64,000 bases of DNA, from the NCBI GenBank assembly GCA_023657425.1, contig JAGTJW010000002.1, positions 424,431 through 488,430 on the forward strand. The letters run 5' to 3'. The notes under the pieces are model-generated. The model made no database searches, had not been told where the DNA came from, and worked only from the letters and a program-made list of their open reading frames with translations. The first letter of the stretch is position 1, and every line of letters starts with the position of its first letter. Shown piece by piece: positions 39,312 through 47,336 of this stretch. Made by a program: the position numbers and the translations under genes. The DNA comes from Ideonella sp. WA131b (lineage in GTDB: Bacteria > Pseudomonadota > Gammaproteobacteria > Burkholderiales > Burkholderiaceae_C).

Positions 39312-39348
39312 CCCTGCGGCATTCCCGACTAGCTGTCATGCCGCAGGG
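39312..39348. promoter_or_regulatory. Hairpin between the GS-like and ferredoxin genes
   Basis: CCCTGCGGCAT and ATGCCGCAGGG form perfect 11-bp arms around a 15-base loop in the only long gap (114 bp) of the oxygenase-TRAP operon. There is no T-run, so attenuation or RNA processing is as likely as termination. Confidence 0.5.
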
Positions 39349-39370
39349 GCATGGCTGGGCGAAGGCGGCT

Positions 39371-40852
39371 TCAGAAACGGCCGAAGAGCTCGCGGCGGTC
39401 CCAGGCCCCGGGGTCGTCGGCCGCGGCGCGGCGCGCGATCTCGGCCCGGCGCACCGCCTCGTGCACCCGCAGCATCGTGGGGCCCAGGGCCTCGGTCAGC
39501 ACGGCATCGGCGGCCAGCGCGTCCAGCGCGGCGCTGGGCGTGGCCGGAACCGGCGCGGGCTGCGGCCCGTACGGGGCGCGCACCGCGGGGCCGGGTTCGA
39601 GCTGCCGGGTCAGACCGTCCAGGCCCGCGGCCACCTGCCCGGCCAGGCACAGGTAGGGGTTGGCCAGCGGCTCGCCGAGTCGGTTCTCGATGCGCGTGGC
39701 CGCGTCGCCGGGGCCGCCGATCACGCGCAGCATCGCGCCGCGGTTGTCGAAGCCCCAATGCGCGGCCGTGGGCGCCATCGGGCTGCCCTTGAAGCGCTCG
39801 AAGCCCACCGCCGTGGGCACGCTCAGACCGGCCAAGCCCGGCGCATGCGCCAGCAGCCCGGCGAGCCAGTGCGCGCCGGCATCGGACAGCACCGCGCGCG
39901 CCTCGTGCGCCCCACCACCGGCCTGGCGCCGCACGAAGGCGTTGCTGCCGGCATGTGGGCCGCCGGCCGTGGCCAGGCTCTGGTGCACGTGCCAGCCGCT
40001 GGCCATGGCGCCGGGCAGCGGCGGCCTGGCCATGAAGGTGGCGTGCCAGCCCTCGCGCGCCAGCGCCTGGCGCACGCCATTGCGGAAGGCCAGCAGGTGG
40101 TCGGCCGCGGTGAGCGCGTCGGTGGCCGAGAACACGGCCTCGACCTGGCTGGGGCCGAACTCGACCTCCAGGCTGGTGAGCGGCAGGCCCAGGCCCGCGG
40201 CCACGCGGCGCACGGTGGCGAAGACGGCATCGCAGCGGTCGGCCCAGGCCTCGTTGAGCAGCCCGTGGCCCGGGTGCAGCGCGTGCACCGCCGCGGGCTC
40301 GGCGGGCCAGCCGTCCACGGCCGCGGGCAGCGGATCGGCGCCCTGCCGGTAGACGTGGAACTCCAGCTCCAGCCCCACACGCAGCGTGTAGCCCGCGGCG
40401 GCGAGCCGCTCGAGCGCACGGATGAGCACCTGCCGCGGATCGGCCTCCACGGCACGCCCGTCGGTCCAGCGCGGCGTGGCGCGCAGCCAGCCGGTGCGCG
40501 GCGCCCAGGGCAGCACGACGAAGCTGGCCGGTTCGGGCCACAGCAGCAGGTTGTTGGCGGCGCCGAAGCCGGCGAGCCCGTCGAGCGCGCCAGGCTCGAA
40601 CACCGGCAGCGCGGTGCGGTCGGCGCTGTCCTTCAGCAGCAGCGTGCTGACCATGCCGACGCCGTGCTTCAGCGCCGCGGCCAGCGCGCGCGTGCCGAAG
40701 GCACCGCCCACCACCAGCGTCTTGCAGCGGTGGGTGCCCTGCAGATCGGCCCAGGCCACGCGCACCTGCTCCAGGCCCGCGGCCTCCACGCGGGCGAACA
40801 GCTCGCCCGCGTTCGTGGGCGCCTCGTGGGCCCGCAGATCGGCCGGCCTCAT
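39371..40852 (-). CDS. Glutamine-synthetase-family protein (gamma-glutamyl ligase-like)
   Basis: The 493-residue protein has the GS catalytic landmarks LRVGLELEFHVYR, LEVEFGPSQVEAVFS, SGWHVHQSL and RIENRLGEPLANPYL. It diverges from housekeeping GlnA, which has a different N-terminus and an adenylylation Tyr loop. Linked GS-like proteins in amine and aniline degradation glutamylate the amino group before oxygenation. The partner genes here (Rieske oxygenase with 4-bp overlap, ferredoxin, TRAP uptake) support such a role by context. The acceptor is unknown. Confidence 0.9.
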   Translation of the reverse strand: MRPADLRAHEAPTNAGELFARVEAAGLEQVRVAWADLQGTHRCKTLVVGGAFGTRALAAALKHGVGMVSTLLLKDSADRTALPVFEPGALDGLAGFGAANNLLLWPEPASFVVLPWAPRTGWLRATPRWTDGRAVEADPRQVLIRALERLAAAGYTLRVGLELEFHVYRQGADPLPAAVDGWPAEPAAVHALHPGHGLLNEAWADRCDAVFATVRRVAAGLGLPLTSLEVEFGPSQVEAVFSATDALTAADHLLAFRNGVRQALAREGWHATFMARPPLPGAMASGWHVHQSLATAGGPHAGSNAFVRRQAGGGAHEARAVLSDAGAHWLAGLLAHAPGLAGLSVPTAVGFERFKGSPMAPTAAHWGFDNRGAMLRVIGGPGDAATRIENRLGEPLANPYLCLAGQVAAGLDGLTRQLEPGPAVRAPYGPQPAPVPATPSAALDALAADAVLTEALGPTMLRVHEAVRRAEIARRAAADDPGAWDRRELFGRF

Positions 40853-42240
40853 GCCGGCGCGGCCGGGGCGGGGGACGGCTCGGCCAACCAGGGCGCGGCC
40901 TCGCGCAGCGCGCGGGCCTTGTCGGCCCAGTGCGCCTCCCAGCCCTGCGCGGGCGCGATGCAGTCGATGGTGACCGGGCCCGTCAGCGCCGCCGCAGAGG
41001 CGGCGTCCAGCGCCATCGGCGGCGCGCCGCCGGCGGCCACCGTGTCGATGGCGGCCAGCAGCGTGCGCCGGTTGGCCATGATGACCTTGTCGCTGGTGCC
41101 CAGGTGCTCGCGCGTGCGGTCCTGGATCGGGCCCATGCTCTCCACAGCCCACTGATCGTGGCGGTTGATGTCGTCCTCGCCCAGGCCGAGGAAGGTGCGC
41201 GTGCGCTGCTCCTCGGGGTTGAAGCCCCAGTCGTCGTGGTGGCCGTGGCGCGGCACGTAGTCGGGCAGGGTCAGGTGTGGCAGGCGCTGCGCGCGCATCG
41301 TCTCGTGATCCAGCGGCGCGCCGAAGCTGGTGAAGAAGCTGTACCAGTAAGTGTGCGTGTCGTCCACGGGCACGTGCCACTGCGTGATGGTGAGCGTGTC
41401 CGACAGCGGGATCACGAAGGTCTGCGGGAACAGCGCGTTCGTCACGCGCACATGGGTGTGGCGTTCGTCGATATGGCGCAACGTGGTGATGCGCGTGAGC
41501 CCTGGCGAGATCTCCGGCATGACGGCCTCGTGACGGATCTCGGGGCTGCAGCGCTCGCGCATCACCCGTGTCATCGGCCAGCGCTGACCGTCGACGTCGC
41601 CCACGCTGGCACTGCGGAACTGGCGGCCGTAGGCGTCGGTGCCGGGGGCGTCGTCGAGCATGCGGTGCAGGAAGCTCGGGTGCGCGGGGTCGATGCCCAC
41701 CTCCACGGCCTGCAGCCAGTTGCAGTGCCACTGGCCCTTGAAGGCAAAGGCGTGGCTGGCCGGCGCCACGAAGGCATCGAGCGCCGGCAGCGCCGGGGGC
41801 TCGCCGCCTTCGGGCCCCAGGTACGCCCACACCACGCCCGCCACCACCTGCGTGGGGTAGCGGCGCTGGCGCACGCGCTGGCACAAGGTGCTGCCGATGG
41901 GCTCGGCCGGCGTCTCCAGGCAGCGACCCTCGGCGTCGAAGGCCCAGCCGTGGAACGGGCAGCGGATGCGGTCGCCCTCGTGGCGGGCGAAGGCCAGATC
42001 GGCGCCGCGGTGCGGGCAGTCGCGGTCGAGCAGGCCCCAGCGGCCTTCGTCGTCCCGGAACAGCACGAGGTCCTGCCCCAGCAGCCGCACGGCCTTCAGC
42101 GGGCGTTGGGCCATGCGCGGATCGAAGCGCGGCTCGAATTCGTCGAGCAGCGCCGCGGGCTGCCAGTAGCGCCGCAGCAGCTCGCCACAGGGCGTGCCGG
42201 GGCCGACGCGGGTGATGCGGTCGTTGAGTTGCGCTTGCAT
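40849..42240 (-). CDS. Rieske-type aromatic-ring-hydroxylating oxygenase alpha subunit
   Basis: The 463-residue protein has the Rieske cluster ligands in CPHRGADL and CPFHGWAF and mononuclear-iron residues in EVGIDPAHPSFLHRM. It resembles the phthalate 4,5-dioxygenase/phenoxybenzoate dioxygenase group, which works without a beta subunit; none is encoded here. Its ATG at 42240 leads the minus-strand operon Rieske - GS-like - ferredoxin - dctQ - dctM - dctP. The substrate could be the glutamylated product of the GS-like enzyme or the free compound. Confidence 0.92.
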   Translation of the reverse strand: MQAQLNDRITRVGPGTPCGELLRRYWQPAALLDEFEPRFDPRMAQRPLKAVRLLGQDLVLFRDDEGRWGLLDRDCPHRGADLAFARHEGDRIRCPFHGWAFDAEGRCLETPAEPIGSTLCQRVRQRRYPTQVVAGVVWAYLGPEGGEPPALPALDAFVAPASHAFAFKGQWHCNWLQAVEVGIDPAHPSFLHRMLDDAPGTDAYGRQFRSASVGDVDGQRWPMTRVMRERCSPEIRHEAVMPEISPGLTRITTLRHIDERHTHVRVTNALFPQTFVIPLSDTLTITQWHVPVDDTHTYWYSFFTSFGAPLDHETMRAQRLPHLTLPDYVPRHGHHDDWGFNPEEQRTRTFLGLGEDDINRHDQWAVESMGPIQDRTREHLGTSDKVIMANRRTLLAAIDTVAAGGAPPMALDAASAAALTGPVTIDCIAPAQGWEAHWADKARALREAAPWLAEPSPAPAAPA

Positions 42241-42370
42241 GTTGGCGGCCAGTCTAGGAGCGTGGGCGGCACCACGGTGTGATCCGCGATGTCGGACGCT
42301 CGCCAGCGGGTGCGGGTGCCGCGGGGCGTGGACACGCGGCTGGGCGGGGGCTCGCCGCTGCGGGCGCGGA

Positions 42371-43036
42371 TCAGCCGGGCGCCCGCAGCAGCGGGCGCAG
42401 GGCCGGCCAGACGTTGTCCAGCATCCGCGGCTGCGCCTCGGCCGTGGGGTGGATGCGGTCGGGCTGGAAGTAGCGCTCGGCATCGGGCACGTCGGCCACG
42501 CCAGCCAGGAAAAACGGCACCAGCGCCGCGCCCTCAATCCGGGCCACGGAGGCGAACAGCTGCGTGAACTGCTCGCCGTAGCGGCGGCCGTAGTTGGGCG
42601 GCACCTGCATGCCGGCGATCAGCACACGCGCGCCGGCGGCCTTGGCGGCCTGCGTCATGGCGGTGAGGTTGGCCTGGGTCATGTCCAGCGGCAGGCCACG
42701 CAGCGCGTCGTTGCCGCCGAGTTCGATCAGCACCACGCGCGGCCGGTGCTCGCGCAGCAGCGCCGCAAGCCGCGTGCGACCACCCGAGGTGGTGTCACCG
42801 CTGATGCTGGCGTTGACCACGCGCCACGGCAGCTTCTCGCGGGCCAGGCGCTGCGTGAGCAGGTTCACCCAGCCGGTGCCGCGCGCCAGGCCGTACTCGG
42901 CCGATAGGCTGTCGCCCACGACCAGGATCACCGGCTGCGTGGCCGCGGACGGTGCCGCCGCGGGTGCCCCTGGCGCCTGGGCGGCCGTCGCGGGCAGCGC
43001 CAGCCCCGCCAGGAGCAGCGCGCTACAGTGCCGCAC
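42371..43036 (-). CDS. tesA: Multifunctional acyl-CoA thioesterase / lysophospholipase (TesA type)
   Basis: The 221-residue GDSL hydrolase has a signal peptide (SALLLAGLALPATAA), block I ILVVGDSLSAEYGL with the nucleophilic Ser, block III IELGGNDALRGLP, and the catalytic Asp/His in PDRIHPTAEAQ. It is periplasmic. The GTG at 43036 gives a compact signal peptide; an ATG at 43093 would overlap the start of the divergent ATPase gene and is less likely. The divergent tesA-ybbA arrangement is conserved in proteobacteria. Confidence 0.92.
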   Translation of the reverse strand: MRHCSALLLAGLALPATAAQAPGAPAAAPSAATQPVILVVGDSLSAEYGLARGTGWVNLLTQRLAREKLPWRVVNASISGDTTSGGRTRLAALLREHRPRVVLIELGGNDALRGLPLDMTQANLTAMTQAAKAAGARVLIAGMQVPPNYGRRYGEQFTQLFASVARIEGAALVPFFLAGVADVPDAERYFQPDRIHPTAEAQPRMLDNVWPALRPLLRAPG

Positions 43037-43091
43037 CGCAGCAACCACCCAGCGCCGCCGCGCAGCCTGCGCCGGCCGGCACGACCCCTTC

Positions 43092-43793
43092 ATGTCTGAA
43101 CCCATCATCGCGGTGGACCGTCTCACCAAGCAGGTGGCCGACGCCACCGGGACGCTCACCATACTGCATGAGGTCGATTTCCGGCTCGTGGCGCGGGAAT
43201 CCGTGGCCATCGTCGGTGCTTCGGGCTCGGGCAAGAGCACGCTGCTGTCCATCCTGGCGGGCCTGGACGTGCCCAGCTCGGGCACCGTGCGCCTGGCCGG
43301 CATCGACCTCTTTGCGATGGACGAGGACGCCCGCGCCGCCGGGCGCGCCGAACGAGTGGGCTTCGTGTTCCAGAGTTTCCAGCTGCTGGCCAACCTCACG
43401 GCGCTCGAGAACGTGATGCTGCCGCTGGAGCTCAAGGGCGACCCCGCCGCCCGCGCACAGGCCACCGAGATGCTGCAGCGCGTGGGCCTGGGCGAGCGCC
43501 TCGGCCACTACCCGCGCGTGATGAGCGGCGGCGAGCAGCAGCGCGTGGCGCTGGCGCGCGCCTTCGTCACGAAGCCCGCGCTGCTGCTGGCCGACGAGCC
43601 CACGGGCAGCCTGGACTTCGCCACCGGCGCCAAGGTGATGGACCTCATGTTCGACATGAACCGCGAGGCCGGCACGACGCTCGTGCTGGTGACGCACGAC
43701 CGCGCCATCGCCGCGCGCTGCGACCGCCAGCTGCGCATGGAGGCCGGCCGCCTGAGCGAGCAGCCGCGCGCCGAGGCGCCGGCCGCCGCCTGA
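43092..43793 (+). CDS. ybbA: ABC transporter ATPase, YbbA type
   Basis: The 233-residue ATPase has Walker A GASGSGKST, signature MSGGEQQRVALARAF and Walker B LLLADEPTGSLD. It is divergent from tesA as in E. coli, where YbbA works with the FtsX-like permease YbbP. The permease gene is not adjacent here. It lies convergent to livF, with 7 bp between the stops. Confidence 0.9.
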   Translation: MSEPIIAVDRLTKQVADATGTLTILHEVDFRLVARESVAIVGASGSGKSTLLSILAGLDVPSSGTVRLAGIDLFAMDEDARAAGRAERVGFVFQSFQLLANLTALENVMLPLELKGDPAARAQATEMLQRVGLGERLGHYPRVMSGGEQQRVALARAFVTKPALLLADEPTGSLDFATGAKVMDLMFDMNREAGTTLVLVTHDRAIAARCDRQLRMEAGRLSEQPRAEAPAAA

Positions 43794-43800
43794 GCCCGGC

Positions 43801-44526
43801 TCAGACGCCCAGGAACTCCGCCAGCGCTGCGTCTTCGCGCAGCGCGCTGCTGCCGCCTTGCAGCACCACGGCGCCCTTCTGCAGCACCAGCGCGCGGTCG
43901 GCGTGCTCCAGCACCTTGCGGTAGTTGCGGTCGACGATGAGCGTGGCGATGCCATCGGCCCGGATCTCGCCAATCACGCGCCAGATCTCGGCCACGATCA
44001 GCGGCGCCAGGCCCTCTGTGGCCTCGTCGAGGATGATGAGCTCGGGCTGCGTCATCAGCGCGCGGCCGATGGACAGCATCTGCTGCTCGCCGCCCGAGAG
44101 CTGTGCGCCCGGGTGGCCGATGCGCTCGGCCAGCCGCGGAAAGGTGGCCAGCACGCGCTCGAGGCTCCAGCCCTGGCCGCGCGGCGCCACCTTGGCCGGC
44201 CGGGCGGCCATCACCAGGTTCTCGCGCACGCTGAGGTTGGGAAAGACGCCGCGGCCCTCGGGCACGTAGGCCACGCCGCGGCGCGCCACCTCGTGCGGGC
44301 GGCCGCGGGAGAAGTCTTCGCCGAAGAGGCGGATCTGGCCCTCGCGCTGCGCCACATGGCCCAGCAGCGTGCGGATCAGCGTGCTCTTGCCCATGCCGTT
44401 GCGGCCGAGCAGGCCCACGGTCTCGCCGCGGGCAATCTGCAAGTCCACGCCGTGCAGCACGTGGCTGCTGCCGTACCAGGCATGGATCTCGCGGGCGTCC
44501 AGGATGGGGTCGCTGGGGTGGCTCAT
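43801..44526 (-). CDS. livF: Branched-chain-type ABC transporter ATPase (LivF)
   Basis: The 241-residue protein has Walker A GRNGMGKST, signature LSGGEQQMLSIGRAL, Walker B LIILDEATEGLAP and the C-terminal VDRNYRKVLEHADR pattern. It is one of two ATPases of the HAAT transporter encoded by livKHMGF. The cluster lies downstream of bclA and boxD on the same strand, so the transported compound is probably benzoate or a related aromatic acid rather than an amino acid. Confidence 0.95.
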   Translation of the reverse strand: MSHPSDPILDAREIHAWYGSSHVLHGVDLQIARGETVGLLGRNGMGKSTLIRTLLGHVAQREGQIRLFGEDFSRGRPHEVARRGVAYVPEGRGVFPNLSVRENLVMAARPAKVAPRGQGWSLERVLATFPRLAERIGHPGAQLSGGEQQMLSIGRALMTQPELIILDEATEGLAPLIVAEIWRVIGEIRADGIATLIVDRNYRKVLEHADRALVLQKGAVVLQGGSSALREDAALAEFLGV

Positions 44527-44528
44527 GC

Positions 44529-45311
44529 TCAATGCCCGCCGAGGTAGGCCGCCTGCACCTGCGCGTCGCTGCGCACGGCCTCGGGCGTGCCGTGTGCGAT
44601 GACGCCGCCGTTGACCATCACCGTGATGCGGTCGGCGACGCGGAAGACGGCATCCATGTCGTGCTCCACCAGCAGGATCGCGTGGTCGGCCTTCAACTCG
44701 ACGAGCAGCGCCAGCATGCGCTCGGTCTCCTCGGCACCCATGCCGGCCAGCGGCTCGTCGAGCAGCAGCACTTGCGGCGCGGTGGCCAGGCACATCGCGA
44801 TTTCCAACTGCCGCTTCTGGCCGTGGCTCAGCAGGCCGGCCGGGCGTTCGAGAAAGTCCGCCAGGCCGGTGCGTGCCGCGGCCTCGCGCGCGGCCGCCGT
44901 GCTGGGCTGGCAGCGCCCGGCGGGCTCCCACAAAGCCCACGGTCGCGGCGTGCGCGACTGCGCCGCCAGGCGGCAGTTCTCGAGCACCGAGAAGCTCGGG
45001 AAGATGGTGGTGCGCTGGTAGCTGCGGCCCAGGCCGGCACGCGCGCGCCGGGGCTGCGACCAGGCGGTGATGTCCTGGCCCAGCAGCGCCACCGTGCCGG
45101 CCGAGGGCGGGAACTCACCCGAGAGGATGTTGATCAGCGTGCTCTTGCCGGCGCCGTTGGTGCCGATGACGGCGTGCACGGCGCCGCGCCAGAGCTCGAG
45201 CGAGACCTCGTTGACGGCCACCAGCCCGCCCCAGCGGCGCGTGATGCCGCGGCCGCGGAGCAGGACCTCGCCGGGCAGACCCTCGCCGGGCGTTGGCATC
45301 GTCGCGCTCAT
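44529..45311 (-). CDS. livG: Branched-chain-type ABC transporter ATPase (LivG)
   Basis: The 260-residue protein has Walker A GTNGAGKST, LSHGQKRQLEIAMCL as signature and LLLDEPLAGMGAEE as Walker B. The internal RSYQRTTIFPSFSVLENC is typical of LivG. The ATG at 45311 overlaps the livM stop (ATGA) and fixes the start. Its stop lies 3 bp from the livF start. Confidence 0.95.
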   Translation of the reverse strand: MSATMPTPGEGLPGEVLLRGRGITRRWGGLVAVNEVSLELWRGAVHAVIGTNGAGKSTLINILSGEFPPSAGTVALLGQDITAWSQPRRARAGLGRSYQRTTIFPSFSVLENCRLAAQSRTPRPWALWEPAGRCQPSTAAAREAAARTGLADFLERPAGLLSHGQKRQLEIAMCLATAPQVLLLDEPLAGMGAEETERMLALLVELKADHAILLVEHDMDAVFRVADRITVMVNGGVIAHGTPEAVRSDAQVQAAYLGGH

Positions 45312-46318
45312 CGCTGCTCCTTCAGGCCCGGGTTGGCCTCGGCACGCCGTGAGGCACGCCCGGCCAGCCGCGCCGCCAGCTGCCCCGGGATGCCCACCAG
45401 CCCGCGCGGCAGCAGCGCCACGCTGGCGATGATGGTCAGGCCCATGCCCAGGTGCCAGTGCCGGGCGAAGCCGCCGAAGATGGCCTCGCTCTTGAAGAAC
45501 TCCTGCAGCAGCACATAGGCAAAGGCCCCGATGAGCGCGCCGCGCAGGTGGCCGATGCCGCCGAGGATGACCATGATGAGCACCGAGCCCGAGAGGTGCC
45601 AGCTCATCAGCTCGGGGTTCACGTAGCCGTCCTTCACCGCATACAGGAAGCCCGCCAGACCGGCGATGGCGCCGCTGAGCGTGAAGGCCGCCAGCTTGTA
45701 CGGGTAGGTGGCAAAGCCGGTGGCGCGCATGCGCTGCTCGTTGACGCGGATGCCCGCCAGCGCGCGCCCGAAGCGCGAGCGCGACACCACCGCCAGCAGC
45801 GCAAACGTGGCCAGCAGCGCCACCCACGCGAAGCCGTACATCACCACGCCGCCCTGGAGCTCGAACACGCCGGGGATGGTCGGCTTGGCATTGAGATAGA
45901 TGCCGTCGGTGCCGCCGCCCAGCGGCGTGTCGTGCACCACGTAGTAGGCCATCTGCGCGAAGGCCAGCGTCACCATGATGAAGTACACGCCCTTGGTGCG
46001 CAGGCTGAGCGCGCCCACGGCCAGCGCGTACAGCGCCGCCGCGGCCACGCAGGCCGGCAGCAGCCACAGCAGGTTGGCGGGCTCAAAGCCCGGGCTCAGC
46101 AGCACCGCGGCGTAGGCGCCGATGCCGAAGAAGGCCGCGTGGCCAAAGCACACGAGGCCGGTGCCGCCCACGAGCAGCTCCAGGCTCAGCGCAAAGATCG
46201 CGAAGATCATGATCTTGGCGACGAGGTCGAGGCCATAGCTGCCGGCGAACAGCGGGTAGACCGCCAGCGCGGCAAAGGCTCCGACAACGAAGCCGATCTG
46301 TCCACGATTCACCGTCAT
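45308..46318 (-). CDS. livM: Branched-chain-type ABC transporter permease (LivM)
   Basis: The 336-residue permease has about nine membrane helices and the LivM landmarks LSLELLVGGTGLVCFGHAAF, GVYFIMVTLAFAQMAYY and RMRATGFATYPYKLAAF. It forms the heteromeric channel with LivH. The 103-bp gap before it (toward livH) holds an 81-bp dispersed repeat. Confidence 0.95.
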   Translation of the reverse strand: MTVNRGQIGFVVGAFAALAVYPLFAGSYGLDLVAKIMIFAIFALSLELLVGGTGLVCFGHAAFFGIGAYAAVLLSPGFEPANLLWLLPACVAAAALYALAVGALSLRTKGVYFIMVTLAFAQMAYYVVHDTPLGGGTDGIYLNAKPTIPGVFELQGGVVMYGFAWVALLATFALLAVVSRSRFGRALAGIRVNEQRMRATGFATYPYKLAAFTLSGAIAGLAGFLYAVKDGYVNPELMSWHLSGSVLIMVILGGIGHLRGALIGAFAYVLLQEFFKSEAIFGGFARHWHLGMGLTIIASVALLPRGLVGIPGQLAARLAGRASRRAEANPGLKEQR

Positions 46319-46337
46319 GGCTTGGAGTTCCAGTCAG

Positions 46338-46418
46338 GCGGCCGCCGCGGATCCGGCTTGGCCGGGCCGATGGCGGCGCCCCCTCGAGGGGGAGCGCCGA
46401 AGGCGCTGCGGGGGTGGT
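46338..46418. repeat. 81-bp GC-rich dispersed repeat, copy 1
   Basis: The sequence begins GCGGCCGCCGCGGATCCGGC and contains the palindromic core GCCCCCTCGAGGGGGAGC followed by an imperfect hairpin and GGGGGTGG. A second copy occupies 57068-57148. Both sit in intergenic gaps and abut a coding end or start. The copies are clearly the same family but differ at several positions. Confidence 0.85.
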
Positions 46419-46421
46419 CCA

Positions 46422-47303
46422 TCACCCCGCCTTGAACAGGCCGTCGGGCCGCCACAACAGGATCAGCGCCATCAGCACATACACCAGCACGCCGGCCGCC
46501 GAGGGCAGCAGCACCTTGCCGAAGGTGTCGACAAAACCGATCAGCAGCGCCGCCACCAGCGCGCCGCGGATCGAGCCGATGCCGCCGATGACCACCACCA
46601 CGAAGCAGATGATGAGCACCGACTGCCCCATGCCGGGGTAGACGCTGCTGACGGGCGCCGCCACCATGCCCGCGAAGGCCGCCAGCGCCACGCCGGCCGC
46701 AAACACCACGCGGTACAGGAAGGAGACATCCACGCCCAGCGACTGCACCATCTCGCGGTTGGTGCTGCCGGCGCGGATCATCATGCCCAGCCGCGTGCGC
46801 GTGAAGACGACGTACATGCCGACGGCCAGCAGGATGCACACGCCCGAGATGAACAGGCGGTACACCGGGTAGGTCATCATCTCGCCCAGCGGCAGCGCCG
46901 CGCTCAGCAGCGGCGGCACGGGCACGCCGTGCACGTCGTCACCAACGATGAGGCTGCGCACCTCCTCGAATACCAGGATGAGGCCGTAGGTCATGAGCAC
47001 CTGCTGCAGGTGCTCGCGCTCGTAGAGGTAGCTGTAGAAGGCCCACTCGAGCACGTAGCCCAGGAGCACCGCGAGCACCACGCCCACGGCAAGCACCGAG
47101 AAGAAGCCGCCGCCGAAGGTGGCGGCCACCGGCGGCGACAGTGCGAACGCCATGTAGGCGCCGATCATGTAGAAGCTGCCGTGGGCCAGGTTGATGACGC
47201 CCATGATCCCGAAGATCAGCGTCAACCCGCTGGCCACCAGGAACAGCAGCAACCCGTACTGCACCGCGTTCAGGCACTGGATGAGGAAGGTGGCGAGGTC
47301 CAT
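46422..47303 (-). CDS. livH: Branched-chain-type ABC transporter permease (LivH)
   Basis: The 293-residue permease begins MDLATFLIQCLNAVQYGLLL and shows FGIMGVINLAHGSFYMIGAY and RAGSTNREMVQSLGV, typical of LivH. Eight helices are visible. It follows livK by 33 bp. Its stop is only 4 bp from the dispersed repeat. Confidence 0.95.
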   Translation of the reverse strand: MDLATFLIQCLNAVQYGLLLFLVASGLTLIFGIMGVINLAHGSFYMIGAYMAFALSPPVAATFGGGFFSVLAVGVVLAVLLGYVLEWAFYSYLYEREHLQQVLMTYGLILVFEEVRSLIVGDDVHGVPVPPLLSAALPLGEMMTYPVYRLFISGVCILLAVGMYVVFTRTRLGMMIRAGSTNREMVQSLGVDVSFLYRVVFAAGVALAAFAGMVAAPVSSVYPGMGQSVLIICFVVVVIGGIGSIRGALVAALLIGFVDTFGKVLLPSAAGVLVYVLMALILLWRPDGLFKAG

Positions 47304-47336
47304 GCGGCGCAGGGGTCGTTGGCGGAGTGCGGTGCC

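Noticed and set aside
42241..42370. Region upstream of the Rieske gene examined for a promoter or operator
   Set aside because: It is GC-rich without a recognisable promoter or symmetrical element.
43037..43093. Longer TesA start at the ATG at 43093
   Set aside because: It would overlap the divergent ATPase start by two bases and leave no promoter space; the shorter start gives a normal signal peptide. The choice remains uncertain.
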